The notes under the pieces were generated by a model, which had not been told where the DNA came from, searched no databases, and saw only the letters and a list, made by a program, of their open reading frames with translations. Source: Rhizobium sp. NFR07 (lineage in GTDB: Bacteria; Pseudomonadota; Alphaproteobacteria; Rhizobiales; Rhizobiaceae). From it: DNA of 64,000 nt. Location: positions 62,001 through 126,000 of the forward strand of contig NZ_FOKM01000007.1 of assembly GCF_900111905.1 (NCBI RefSeq), given 5' to 3'. Both the position numbers and the translations under genes were made by a program. This document shows, in pieces, positions 9,434 to 17,830 of this stretch (the stretch's first letter is position 1; every line of letters begins with the position of its first letter).

Positions 9434-10117
9434 ATGGCGACGCATGATCACGGCGGAAAGACCCGGTTCCGGAAGGTGAACTGGCGCCATCATCGCCACG
9501 GGCCTTTCTTCGTCGCGGCCATCATTGCCGTGGCCTCCCTGCCCGTCCTGCTGTGGCTGCTGCCGGACCTCGCGGCGGCACTCACAGCCATCCTCTTCTT
9601 CGTCATCTATCTCGGCCTCATGGCGCTGAGGATTCCCGGTCTCGACGCGGATCGTCTGGAGGCGAGCGGTCAGAATACCGACGAGCCGGCGCCGATCATC
9701 CTCGCGGTCACCCTTCTCGCTGCGATCGCTGCCCTGGTCACCCTGTTCGAAGCCCTGAACGACAAGCAGAGTACCGGCGTGCTGGATGTGGCTGTCGGCT
9801 TTGCCGCCGTCATCCTTGGCTGGTTCTCGATCCACATGATGTTTTCCGTCCATTACGCCCATCTTTATTGGCGTCCGGGCGACAAGGACGACGGCGTTTC
9901 CATCGGCGGGCTCGATTTCCCCGGCACCGACCGGCCTGGCGCCTGGGATTTTCTCTATTTCGGCTATGTGATCGGCATGACGGCGCAGACCTCGGATGTC
10001 GGGATCACGGCAACTGACATGCGCAGAATCAACCTTCTGCATTCCGTTGTGTCTTTCTTTTTCAACACGGTGCTGGTAGCCGCTGCAGTCAACGCGGTCG
10101 TTTCGCTGGCGACCTGA
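9434..10117 (+). CDS. DUF1345 membrane protein
   Basis: A 227-residue inner-membrane protein with about five hydrophobic segments. The C-terminal part, AWDFLYFGYVIGMTAQTSDVG, followed by a last hydrophobic segment, is the most conserved region of DUF1345. That segment resembles the pore-to-helix region of two-pore-like potassium channels, but transport has not been shown. TTGGAGG sits seven bases before ATG 9434. It lies between the DUF188 gene and the S-formylglutathione hydrolase gene, 28 bases from the latter, probably in one transcript. Confidence 0.88.
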   Translation: MATHDHGGKTRFRKVNWRHHRHGPFFVAAIIAVASLPVLLWLLPDLAAALTAILFFVIYLGLMALRIPGLDADRLEASGQNTDEPAPIILAVTLLAAIAALVTLFEALNDKQSTGVLDVAVGFAAVILGWFSIHMMFSVHYAHLYWRPGDKDDGVSIGGLDFPGTDRPGAWDFLYFGYVIGMTAQTSDVGITATDMRRINLLHSVVSFFFNTVLVAAAVNAVVSLAT

Positions 10118-10145
10118 CCAACCTGAAAACCAAGGAGCGAAGCCG

Positions 10146-10979
10146 ATGAAGATCATCTCCCAGAATACCGCCTTCGGCGGCATGCAGGGCGTCTTCGCCC
10201 ATGATTCCGAAGCCTGCAAGGTCGAGATGACCTTTGCCGTTTTCGTGCCGCCGCAGGCGATCAGCGAACCGCGTCCGGTTCTCTGGTACCTGTCGGGTCT
10301 GACCTGCACCCATGCCAATGTCATGGAGAAGGGCGAATATCGCCGGCTGGCCGCCGAGCTCGGCCTGATCATCGTCTGCCCGGACACGAGCCCGCGCGGC
10401 AATGACGTGCCGGACGAGCTGACCAACTGGCAGATGGGCAAGGGTGCCGGCTTCTATCTCGATGCCACGGAAAAGCCCTGGGCCGATAACTACCAGATGT
10501 ATAGCTACATCACCGAGGAATTGCCGAAGCTCGTCGGCGAGCAGTTCCGCGTGGACATGAGCCGCCAGGGCATTTTCGGCCATTCGATGGGCGGTCACGG
10601 CGCCATGACGATAGCGTTGAAAAATCCCGATCGCTTCAAGAGCTGCTCGGCTTTCGCCCCGATCGTTCAGCCGTCGACGGCCGACTGGTCAGCTCCTGCG
10701 CTTGAAAAATATCTCGGCGCAGATAAGTCCGCCTGGAGACAATACGACGCCTGCGCGCTGGTGGAAGATGGCGCCCGATTCCCCGAATTCCTGATCGACC
10801 AGGGCAAGGCCGACAGTTTCCTCGATAACGGCCTGCGCCCATGGCTGTTCGAAGAAGCGGTGAAGGGAACCGATATCGGCCTGACGCTCAGGATGCACGA
10901 GCGTTATGACCATTCCTACTATTTCATCTCGACCTTCATGGAAGACCATCTGCGCTGGCACGCCGAGCGGCTCCGGTAA
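10146..10979 (+). CDS. fghA: S-formylglutathione hydrolase
   Basis: A 277-residue serine hydrolase of the esterase D family, which splits S-formylglutathione into formate and glutathione and completes the formaldehyde pathway begun by the dehydrogenase at 7018. The nucleophile is S147 in GHSMGGHG. The oxyanion-hole region is WYLSGLTCTHAN, and the catalytic His is in RYDHSYYFIST. AAGGAG precedes the ATG. Three or four small genes lie between the two pathway enzymes, an unusual interleaved order. Confidence 0.96.
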   Translation: MKIISQNTAFGGMQGVFAHDSEACKVEMTFAVFVPPQAISEPRPVLWYLSGLTCTHANVMEKGEYRRLAAELGLIIVCPDTSPRGNDVPDELTNWQMGKGAGFYLDATEKPWADNYQMYSYITEELPKLVGEQFRVDMSRQGIFGHSMGGHGAMTIALKNPDRFKSCSAFAPIVQPSTADWSAPALEKYLGADKSAWRQYDACALVEDGARFPEFLIDQGKADSFLDNGLRPWLFEEAVKGTDIGLTLRMHERYDHSYYFISTFMEDHLRWHAERLR

Positions 10980-10996
10980 TCCTTGACCGGGAGAAA

Positions 10997-11021
10997 CAGC
11001 CGGCGGACTGGCCGCCGGCTG
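10997..11021. terminator. Shared terminator hairpin between convergent fghA and DoxX genes
   Basis: CAGCCGGCGG and CCGCCGGCTG form a perfect 10-bp stem with loop ACTGG. On the minus strand it is followed by TTTCTCCC, a weak U-tract fitting the DoxX transcript. On the plus strand the following bases are less U-rich, so action on fghA is less certain. Confidence 0.7.
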
Positions 11022-11036
11022 GACCTTCATAAAGCT

Positions 11037-11432
11037 TCAGACCTTGCGGCGGTTATCGACGGAGAAAGCGCCCGCTCCCGCAAAGACCAGATAAAGGAAG
11101 ACGAAGCAGAACAGGATGGCGGCATCGCCGCCGTTCGGCGCTGGCCAGAAGCTGCGCGGCGCGTGCGCCATGAAATAGGCGAACGCCATCTGGCCGGAAA
11201 GAATGAAGGCCACCGGCCGCGTCAGGAAGCCGATGGTGATCAGGATGCCGCCGATGAACTCGAGAAGCGCGGCAAACAGCATTAAGGTGGATAGCGGTCC
11301 GCCCTCGCCCTGCGGCACTGGAAAGGCGAACAATTTCATCGTGCCATGCTCGATGAACAGCAGGCCGGTCATAATTCTCAAGGCCGCGAGACCTTGGTCT
11401 CTATAGGCCGCCAGACGATCGAAAAATCCCAT
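11037..11432 (-). CDS. DoxX-family membrane protein
   Basis: A 131-residue protein with four hydrophobic segments, the usual DoxX/DoxD layout: GLAALRIMTGLLFIEHGTMKLF, LMLFAALLEFIGGILITIGF, PVAFILSGQMAFAYFMAHAP and ILFCFVFLYLVFAGAGAFSVD. DoxX proteins are small inner-membrane proteins linked to quinone or thiol redox stress, but the biochemical role is unsettled. GGGAGAG lies before the ATG. It converges on fghA and shares the terminator hairpin. Confidence 0.9.
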   Translation of the reverse strand: MGFFDRLAAYRDQGLAALRIMTGLLFIEHGTMKLFAFPVPQGEGGPLSTLMLFAALLEFIGGILITIGFLTRPVAFILSGQMAFAYFMAHAPRSFWPAPNGGDAAILFCFVFLYLVFAGAGAFSVDNRRKV

Positions 11433-11556
11433 TTAGCTCTCCCGGGTTGCGATGCGCTCCAGCGATAAACTTGAGTAGGATTCGCCAGAAATCACATTTA
11501 TGGCATCGGTCGCTAATATGCGATAGCCGGACTTTTGTCCCTGTGGATCAACGCTT

Positions 11557-12057
11557 CTAGTGCCGCTGGCTTTCTGAAAGTGCGGTCAGGACGGCACTGC
11601 GACGCGGGTCTTTGAGTTGGAATTCCGAAGCGATCCGGTCGGCGATCTTTTCCGCCAGCACTCTGTTGCCGCCCTCGGCGACGAAACGCAGCACGGACAT
11701 TTCGAACGATCCCTCGGCGATCGGCTCGCCGGATCCGACCGAGACGGCCTTGACGGTAACGGTAGCGGAATAGCGGGTGCCGAGAAGCGCCGGCGTGCGT
11801 TTCGCCTCGCCGATCCTCACGGTCAATATCGTCCGTGGAAGCATGAAGGAACGCGTGGTCGCCTGTATGGAGGCGTCGACAAGGCTGTCGGTCCAGGCGA
11901 TGAGGTCCGTCGGGACGTCGGGCTGGGCGGTAACGAAGGCGCCGCGCACGTCATAGAGCATCCGCTCCGCGGCATTCTCCTTCTCCGGCATGCGAAAGCC
12001 CGTCAGCAGCACCAAGGCCAACGAAACAGCTACGACACGCGATGAGACAAACAACAT
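11557..12057 (-). CDS. Exported protein of unknown function
   Basis: 166 residues with an N-terminal hydrophobic segment (VVAVSLALVLLTGF) that is probably a signal peptide; no Cys follows, so it is not a lipoprotein. The mature part has mixed alpha/beta character (AERMLYDVRGAFVTAQPDVPTD, then ATVTVKAVSVGSGEPIAEGSFEMSV) and resembles periplasmic proteins seen in rhizobia, but I cannot name a family. The 124 bases between it and the DoxX gene hold nothing recognisable. It follows the ATP12 gene in the same direction with a 54-base gap. Confidence 0.68.
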   Translation of the reverse strand: MLFVSSRVVAVSLALVLLTGFRMPEKENAAERMLYDVRGAFVTAQPDVPTDLIAWTDSLVDASIQATTRSFMLPRTILTVRIGEAKRTPALLGTRYSATVTVKAVSVGSGEPIAEGSFEMSVLRFVAEGGNRVLAEKIADRIASEFQLKDPRRSAVLTALSESQRH

Positions 12058-12111
12058 GCAGGCATCCGGAACAACGAGCCTGCATGTTGCGGTGTTAGGG
12101 TTAGGGAAGCC

Positions 12112-12903
12112 TTAAATCGCTGGGCTCAGCGCGTGAAAAACGGCGGCGGCCGCCTGCAATTCGTCATGGCGCTGCTCGCGACGGTGCTGCGCTTCCGCAT
12201 CCGTGCCCCACTGCTCGCTCGTCCAGTCCTCATCGAGATGCGCGAGATGCCATGCCTCGTCGGCCGAGAGCCGGCCGTCGGCGAAGGCGAGCGCCAGGAT
12301 TGCCGAGCCCGTCAGCGTTGTCACGGTGTGGAGAACGGCAAGCTCGATCGGCGTGTCGTATTTCCTGAGTGCCGACGAGAAGGCGGCGGTGGCGTCGCGC
12401 GGCTGCTCCTTTGGCATCACGCCTTCGATCAACTCGAAACGTGCGCCATGCTGCTCAGCGATCCAGTCGAGGATCGGATCCCATTGCTGTTGCTGGCGCA
12501 GCACCAGATTTTCTGGGTTTTCCGCACGGTAGCAAAGCATGTCGCTGGAGGAGAAGCGCAGAATGTCCTCGAACACGGCCTGCGGCTCGGTGGCAATGCC
12601 GTCGATCGCGGTATTGACCAGTCGCGTGATGGGCATGGTGCGGGGATCGATCACGTCGACCTGGCTCGCCCATTCGTCGCGCAGCAGTTCGGCGAGCCGC
12701 GGCGTCGGTACGGCAAGCGAGTTCTTCGCCGGCGTCTTCACCGGCCGCCCGTCGAGATGCACTGCATGACCTTCCTCGCCCTCGACGACCGATACCTCGG
12801 TGTAGAAGCGCTTCGGCAGCGGCTTCTGCATCTGGATCTGCGCACGGCGCGTCGGATCTGGATGGCTCATCGCCTCGGACGGATCGGGAAACAGTTCACG
12901 CAT
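12112..12903 (-). CDS. ATP12-family F1-ATPase assembly chaperone
   Basis: A 263-residue protein matching the ATP12 family, which in mitochondria binds the F1 alpha subunit before assembly of the catalytic hexamer. The conserved segments are KRFYTEVSVVEGEEGHAVHL with DGRPVKTP, LLRDEWASQVDVIDP, PITRLVNTAIDGI and the long helix WDPILDWIAEQHGARF. It is the last gene of an rluC-like / HAD / ATP12 run, 13 bases after the HAD gene. The presence of ATP12 is typical of alphaproteobacteria. Confidence 0.9.
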   Translation of the reverse strand: MRELFPDPSEAMSHPDPTRRAQIQMQKPLPKRFYTEVSVVEGEEGHAVHLDGRPVKTPAKNSLAVPTPRLAELLRDEWASQVDVIDPRTMPITRLVNTAIDGIATEPQAVFEDILRFSSSDMLCYRAENPENLVLRQQQQWDPILDWIAEQHGARFELIEGVMPKEQPRDATAAFSSALRKYDTPIELAVLHTVTTLTGSAILALAFADGRLSADEAWHLAHLDEDWTSEQWGTDAEAQHRREQRHDELQAAAAVFHALSPAI

Positions 12904-12916
12904 GCTTTTTTATTCC

Positions 12917-13564
12917 TTAGCCGATATGGGCCAGTATCTCGCTCGGATGATTGACGATGGCATCGGCGCCGGCTTGTTTCAGCTCCTCGACCGAGGCATA
13001 GCCCCAGGAGACGCCGATCGCGGTTGCGCCTGCTGCCTTTGCCATCTGCATATCGTAGATGGCGTCCCCGACGACAAGGGTATCGGCCGCTCGCATTCCG
13101 GTTTCGTCGCAGCATTCCGTCACCATTGCCGGATGCGGCTTGGACGGGCAGTCGTCGGCTGTGCGCGAGGCGATGAACTTGAAGCCGTGGGTCCGCTTGA
13201 CGCTGTCCAGGCCGCGGCGCGACTTGCCGGTAACGGCGCCGAGAAGGATCTCGTCGCGTGCCTCGAGCGTGTCCATCAGTTCGCGGATGCCGTCGAACAG
13301 CGGCTCGCGATAATCGAGATCGGCGCGGACGACGGAAAACAGCGACTTGTAATAGGCCATCATCTCGACCGCCTCGTCATCGACATGCTGCTTGCCCTGC
13401 ATGCGGGCGATCGCGATGTCGAGCGTCAGGCCGATGATCGCCTTGGTATCCTCGAAAGACGGCTCGGGCTTGCCGAAATGCACGAAGGTGCGCCGCATGG
13501 TTTCGTGGATCAGGCCCGCGCTGTCGACCAGCGTGCCGTCGCAATCGAAAAGAACAAGCTTCAT
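12917..13564 (-). CDS. HAD-superfamily phosphatase (phosphoglycolate phosphatase-like)
   Basis: A 215-residue haloacid-dehalogenase-type hydrolase. Motif I is LFDCDGTLVDS with the nucleophile Asp at the start, motif II is in LLGAVTGKSRRG, and motifs III/IV are CPSKPHPAMV and VVGDAIYDMQMAKAAGA. A helical cap lies between motifs I and II, as in Gph-like enzymes. The physiological substrate is unknown. Its ATG overlaps the stop of the pseudouridine synthase gene by four bases (ATGA), so they are coupled. Confidence 0.92.
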   Translation of the reverse strand: MKLVLFDCDGTLVDSAGLIHETMRRTFVHFGKPEPSFEDTKAIIGLTLDIAIARMQGKQHVDDEAVEMMAYYKSLFSVVRADLDYREPLFDGIRELMDTLEARDEILLGAVTGKSRRGLDSVKRTHGFKFIASRTADDCPSKPHPAMVTECCDETGMRAADTLVVGDAIYDMQMAKAAGATAIGVSWGYASVEELKQAGADAIVNHPSEILAHIG

Positions 13565-14550
13565 TCGTCGTCGTCCCTTGCACCGTTTTCCATGTCGAAG
13601 CCGAGCAGGTTCCAGCTCTGCACCATGTGCGGCGGTAGCGGCGCCGTCACCTTCAGGCGTCCGCCGGATGGATGCGGGATATCGATATGCCGCGCGTGCA
13701 GATGCAGCTTCTTCTGGATGCCGCCCGGGAACGGCCAGTTGATGTCATCGTCGAAATATTTCGGATCGCCGATGATCGGGTGACCGATGGAGAGCGCGTG
13801 GACGCGCAGCTGGTGAGTACGGCCCGTATAGGGTTCCATCTCCAGCCAGGCGAGCGCCTGTGCTGCGGTTTCCAGCACGCGGTAATAGGAAATGGCGTGG
13901 TCGGCCCCCTCCTCGCCGTGCTTGGCGATCCGCATACGGTCACCGTCCGGTGTCTGTTCCTTGACGAGCCATGACGAGAGCTTGTCCTCACGCTTGCGCG
14001 GCACGCCCTTGACCAGCGACCAGTAGGTCTTCTTGGTATCACGCTCGCGAAACGCCGCAGTCAGCTTCTGCGCCGCACCGCGGGTGCGGGCGATGACGAG
14101 AACGCCGGATGTGTCGCGGTCGAGGCGGTGGACGAGCCTGGGCTTCTCGCCTTTCGGGCTGAGCCAGGATTCGAGCATCTGGTCGATATGGCGGGTCACG
14201 CCGGAACCACCCTGGACGGCGAGGCCTGCCGGCTTGTTCAGCACGATCACCTTGTCATCCTCATGCAGGACCATGCGCTGCAGCAACTCGTAGTCGCCGG
14301 CATGCTTGAGGTCCTTGCCGGCGATCGGCCCCTTCTTGGCGTCGGTATCGATCGGCGGCACGCGCACCATTTGTCCGGGCTGGACGCGCGTGTCCGTCTT
14401 CACGCGGCCTCCGTCGACGCGCACCTGTCCGGAACGGAGCAGTTTCTGCAGCGGGCCGAAGCCAAGACCCGGGTAATGGATCTTGAACCAGCGGTCGAGG
14501 CGCATGCCTGCCTCGTCCGCTTCGACGGGGATATGCTCGATGCCTGCCAT
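13561..14550 (-). CDS. rluC: RluC/RluD-family 23S rRNA pseudouridine synthase
   Basis: A 329-residue RNA-modifying enzyme. An N-terminal S4 RNA-binding domain (MRLDRWFKIHYPGLGFGPLQKLLRSGQVRVDG) is followed by the synthase domain with the catalytic-Asp motif HRLDRDTSGVLVIARTRGAA. TGRTHQLRVHALSIGHPIIGD near the C-terminus is also characteristic. Length and order fit RluC; RluD is the main alternative. The start at ATG 14550 is preferred to TTG 14553. It heads a unit with the HAD and ATP12 genes. Confidence 0.9.
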   Translation of the reverse strand: MAGIEHIPVEADEAGMRLDRWFKIHYPGLGFGPLQKLLRSGQVRVDGGRVKTDTRVQPGQMVRVPPIDTDAKKGPIAGKDLKHAGDYELLQRMVLHEDDKVIVLNKPAGLAVQGGSGVTRHIDQMLESWLSPKGEKPRLVHRLDRDTSGVLVIARTRGAAQKLTAAFRERDTKKTYWSLVKGVPRKREDKLSSWLVKEQTPDGDRMRIAKHGEEGADHAISYYRVLETAAQALAWLEMEPYTGRTHQLRVHALSIGHPIIGDPKYFDDDINWPFPGGIQKKLHLHARHIDIPHPSGGRLKVTAPLPPHMVQSWNLLGFDMENGARDDDE

Positions 14551-14586
14551 CAAAGCTCTTTCTTATATCTCAATGATGGGCGGTCT

Positions 14587-14964
14587 TTAGAGCATTGCCC
14601 GCCCGAGCGCCAGCCCGCCGAAAACGGCAAGCAAGGAGATGACGACGCTCGCTGCAATATAGAGCCCGGCCTCCATGGTCGCGCCGCGCTCAAGCAGTGC
14701 GAGTGCATCGAGGGAGAAGGCCGAAAAGGTAGTGAAGCCGCCGAGAAAGCCGGTCACCAGCAGGAGGCGCATTTCCGGCGAAGCGTTCAGACGTCTTGCG
14801 ATGACTTCGGTGAGGAGCCCGATGGCGAAACAGCCGACGATATTCACTGTCAATGTTCCCCATGGGAAAGCCGGTCCGAAGCGACGCAGCGTCCACGCTC
14901 CGACGAGGTATCGGCAGACCGATCCCACCGCTCCGCCGAAAGCAACGATCAGCATGTTCATCAT
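14587..14964 (-). CDS. crcB: Fluoride channel CrcB/Fluc
   Basis: A 125-residue protein with four membrane segments, the standard length for a Fluc fluoride channel that works as a dual-topology dimer. Diagnostic motifs are GGAVGSVCRYLVGAW, WGTLTVNIVGCFAIGLL (with the conserved Asn) and GFLGGFTTFSAFS (the phenylalanine-rich pore region). AAGAG lies eight bases before ATG 14964. It sits 36 bases upstream of the rluC-like gene in the same direction. I do not see a convincing fluoride riboswitch before it. Confidence 0.94.
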   Translation of the reverse strand: MMNMLIVAFGGAVGSVCRYLVGAWTLRRFGPAFPWGTLTVNIVGCFAIGLLTEVIARRLNASPEMRLLLVTGFLGGFTTFSAFSLDALALLERGATMEAGLYIAASVVISLLAVFGGLALGRAML

Positions 14965-15098
14965 CTATTCAACTCTTGGATGTGGAAAATCTTGATAATC
15001 CGGCGAAAAACGCCATCTCGTTAAAATGCGCGGGTTTTGCTTAAATTCCGGACAAGAAGGCCAACCTTAAATCTGTAAGATCGAAGGTAGAGAAGCCT

Positions 15099-15377
15099 AT
15101 GACCCAGATAGTAGCCATATCCGCCAACACGGCGGCGATGAACATCGAAGCGCTCCGCACGCCGCGCCGTATCTCGGTGAAGGACCAGGTGCAGGATGTC
15201 AAGGCGGATGCGGAGAAGAATGCCAAGCGCGCCCAGAACGTCAGCGACCCGCATGCGCTGGACGCCATGGTGCCCGCTGTCACCATCGGACTGGAACTGA
15301 TGACCACGGGCCGGCAGCCGCAACAGCACGTTCCTGTCCGCCAAGTCGAGGCCGCATATCGCGACCTGGAAGACTGA
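15099..15377 (+). CDS. Small protein of unknown function, probably disordered
   Basis: 92 residues with no named family. The composition is polar and rich in Ala, Asp, Lys and Gln (KDQVQDVKADAEKNAKRAQN), without a signal peptide or membrane helix. Codons strongly favour G or C in third position, as in neighbouring genes, and AGGTAGAG precedes ATG 15099, which supports a real gene. An overlapping frame on the other strand (15021-15380) has a poorer, Arg/Ser-rich composition and is less likely. Confidence 0.5.
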   Translation: MTQIVAISANTAAMNIEALRTPRRISVKDQVQDVKADAEKNAKRAQNVSDPHALDAMVPAVTIGLELMTTGRQPQQHVPVRQVEAAYRDLED

Positions 15378-15410
15378 CATCCTCTCTCTGATGGAAACGC
15401 GCTCTCGTCA

Positions 15411-16592
15411 TCAGATGCCGAGCGCGACAAGCCCGACGGTCTGCATTCCTGGCGCGAGCTTCCGCAGCCCGAGAGGCATCGCGAAATAGATCCTTTTCGC
15501 AAGCGGGCGGATGATCGAGAGCCACGCACCGGCGTAAAGCCGTCCCTTCCAGGAGAAAGGCAGACTATATCCCTGGAGCGGCACGACTTTGTTGGTCCAG
15601 GACTGCTTGTAGTCGCCATCGCCGCCGAGCAGGTCATAGCTATCCGCACCGTTGTCGATCAGCCAGCAGACGGTCATCTCCATCTGCACCTTGCCGGGCG
15701 AAAGGTTCCTGAGCGCCCAGTCGAAGGCGCCAAGATAGGCGTAGTAATGACCGCTTCTGAGGAAGCCGAGTTCCATCGCGACGGGCTTGCCGCCGACGGC
15801 AAGCACCGAAAGACAGGCGCCGTTCAGCGTCACGGGATCGCCGGTTAGCGTCGCCAGAAATGCTTCGAACCCCGCAAAGGAAAAGCCACTGCTCGTCCGG
15901 CCTGTTTCGCGAAGCCATGTGCGCTTCATCGCGGCGCATTCCCGCACCAAGTCGGCAAAGCGGCTGTCGCAGGGCCATATCACCTCGAAATTCAGCTCGC
16001 CGCCCCGCGCCAGATGGTTGCGGCGGCGGTTGCGATTGCGCTTCTTCAGCTTGCCGCCCTGCGAGCGGTAGTCTTCGGAACCGGAAAACTGCGTGAGGTC
16101 CAGCACGGCGCTTTCACCGCCATAGCCGGGGATCGGGGGCTTTGCCGCAAACAGCGGGATGAGCGGCGAATGTTCCGGCACGGGATAGAACAGGGCGACG
16201 TCGCAGTCGGGCTCCTGCATGATGCGGGCCAGAAGCTCGTGGGTCGTCTCGTCCGACATATGGGCGTCGTCGTAGAGAAGATTGCAATATTGCGAATGGG
16301 GCGCCCCGAGATTCTGGAGGACGCGGATACCGCCGTTCGTCTGGATCATCAGCGGCCAGACGGCAGTCAACATGTCGCCCCTCCATACCGTCTTGATCCT
16401 GAAGCGCGGCGCCTGGGGCATATCGGCAAAAGCGGCGATCCAGCCGCGACACCAATCGAATGTCTGGAAATAGGCGAGACGGTCGCCGCAGCGGGCCTCG
16501 AGGTCACGCCAGGCGGCAGCTATCGCATCGATCTCGGCAAGTGTGGTGAAGCGCCAGAAATGCAGCGCAGCCTCGTCTATTGCGCCCGACAT
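15411..16592 (-). CDS. CelD/BcsL-like GNAT-fold acyltransferase
   Basis: A 393-residue protein with the architecture of the BioF2/CelD-like acetyltransferase group: an N-terminal FemAB-type half (TLAEIDAIAAAWRDLEARCGDR, FQTFDWCRGW) and a C-terminal GNAT half (GGKPVAMELGFLRSGHYYAYLGAFDWALRNLSPGKVQMEM). Relatives sit in polysaccharide and cellulose synthesis loci of rhizobia and are thought to acylate sugars or lipids, but this copy has no such neighbours. GGAGGGTGAC precedes the ATG. The substrate is unknown. Confidence 0.8.
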   Translation of the reverse strand: MSGAIDEAALHFWRFTTLAEIDAIAAAWRDLEARCGDRLAYFQTFDWCRGWIAAFADMPQAPRFRIKTVWRGDMLTAVWPLMIQTNGGIRVLQNLGAPHSQYCNLLYDDAHMSDETTHELLARIMQEPDCDVALFYPVPEHSPLIPLFAAKPPIPGYGGESAVLDLTQFSGSEDYRSQGGKLKKRNRNRRRNHLARGGELNFEVIWPCDSRFADLVRECAAMKRTWLRETGRTSSGFSFAGFEAFLATLTGDPVTLNGACLSVLAVGGKPVAMELGFLRSGHYYAYLGAFDWALRNLSPGKVQMEMTVCWLIDNGADSYDLLGGDGDYKQSWTNKVVPLQGYSLPFSWKGRLYAGAWLSIIRPLAKRIYFAMPLGLRKLAPGMQTVGLVALGI

Positions 16593-16751
16593 GTCACCCT
16601 CCGGAGAACCAGCCCGTCAACCAGACTGAAATTTAGCGAAAGGAATTAAACGAGAGATTACGGAAATCGCCCGACTTGCCGACATTCAGTCGCAATTTCG
16701 TGGGGCGAGGACACCCTCACCCCAATTCTGACCATCTGCCGTCGACGCGCG

Positions 16752-17759
16752 TTACTCGTGCCCTGTACCGGTCGTTCCCGCGGCCTTGACCGGCAGCAGC
16801 ACCTCGACCGGGCCCGCCTTCTCGAAGGTGAGCGTGAGCAGGACGCTGTCGCCCGCCTTGAACGGCGCCTTCACCTTCATGAACATGAGATGGAAACCGC
16901 CCGGCTTCAGCTCGACGGTTCCGCCTGCTGGAACGGCGACGCCGTCGTTGAGCTTGCGCATGCGCATCGTCTCGCCCTGCATCGCCATTTCGTGGATCTC
17001 GACCGTGCCGGCGGAAGGCGATGTTGCGGAGACCAGCCGGTCATCGATGGCACCCTTGTTTGTCACCGTCAGGTAACCGCCGCCGACCGGCTGGCCCGGC
17101 AGCATTGCCCGGGCATAGGCGCTGGTCACCGTGATATCGCCGGCCGTATAGGTGCCCGCATTCTCAACCTTGGCCTCCGCGGCGCTCGTGCTCGCGTCCA
17201 TGTGCATGGCCGAATGGTCGTGGCCAGCCTGCGCCGCGGTATCCGCCGCCACGACCCGCAAGGTCGGTGCCGGGCTTTTCAGAGTATGCGGATCGGCGCC
17301 ATCCTTTGCCACATCGGTCCATGCCTCCTGCTTGTCACCGCAAAGCTGCACGGTGGGAAATGCCAGGTTTGCCCCGGCCTCGATGCCTGAAACTTTGCCT
17401 TGGATGTTGAACGTGTCGTAGAAGGCATCCGCCAGTTCTCCGCCCTTCCAGCGGATCTCGACCGGGCCGGACGTGACCTTGTCGCCGTGATTGTCATAGG
17501 TTTTCGCATAGGTGCCGGTGATGATCTCGAGCTGCCAGCCGGGCTTGGGCTGCGGCTTGGCGAACACGAAGCCCTCGGGAAGCGAGATTCGCACCTCGTT
17601 GGTCGGCTGGCCGTCGCAGCCATGCGGAACCTGCAGCGCGATGACCGTGGTTTTCTCTGCGGTCACGTTCGGAGTGGCGAAACTGACATGCGCCTCGGCC
17701 TGCTGCCAGCCTGCGCTCAGGCAAAGGCCGGTAACGGCCAGAATCATCTTGGTCTTCAT
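16752..17759 (-). CDS. Periplasmic copper protein: YcnI (DUF1775) domain fused to PCuAC domain
   Basis: A 335-residue fusion. After a signal peptide ending AEA, the mature protein begins with His in HVSFATP, the copper-binding N-terminal His of YcnI domains. The DUF1775 region runs to about residue 165. A His/Met-rich linker (GHDHSAMHM) leads to a PCuAC domain, a periplasmic Cu(I) chaperone for cytochrome oxidase assembly, with the motif HEMAMQGETMRM and a later HLMFM. The start is set at 17759 because GGGGATGAG precedes it; two other ATGs lie just upstream. A second small exported His/Cys protein is encoded upstream in the same direction. Confidence 0.9.
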   Translation of the reverse strand: MKTKMILAVTGLCLSAGWQQAEAHVSFATPNVTAEKTTVIALQVPHGCDGQPTNEVRISLPEGFVFAKPQPKPGWQLEIITGTYAKTYDNHGDKVTSGPVEIRWKGGELADAFYDTFNIQGKVSGIEAGANLAFPTVQLCGDKQEAWTDVAKDGADPHTLKSPAPTLRVVAADTAAQAGHDHSAMHMDASTSAAEAKVENAGTYTAGDITVTSAYARAMLPGQPVGGGYLTVTNKGAIDDRLVSATSPSAGTVEIHEMAMQGETMRMRKLNDGVAVPAGGTVELKPGGFHLMFMKVKAPFKAGDSVLLTLTFEKAGPVEVLLPVKAAGTTGTGHE

Positions 17760-17830
17760 TCTCATCCCCATGCGGTGACAGCCCTGCTGTGCGACCGCTC
17801 TCGTCATTCGTCGATGGTCGAAATATCCGG

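Noticed and set aside
14965..15060. Possible fluoride riboswitch before crcB (on the minus strand, GAGATGGCG followed by TTTTTCGCC).
   Set aside because: It resembles the crcB motif only in one short segment; the GGCG/CGCC stem does not align with the conserved core and no later conserved segment was found.
15021..15380. Minus-strand open frame overlapping the small protein at 15099.
   Set aside because: Its translation has unusual composition and no better start signal than the plus-strand frame.
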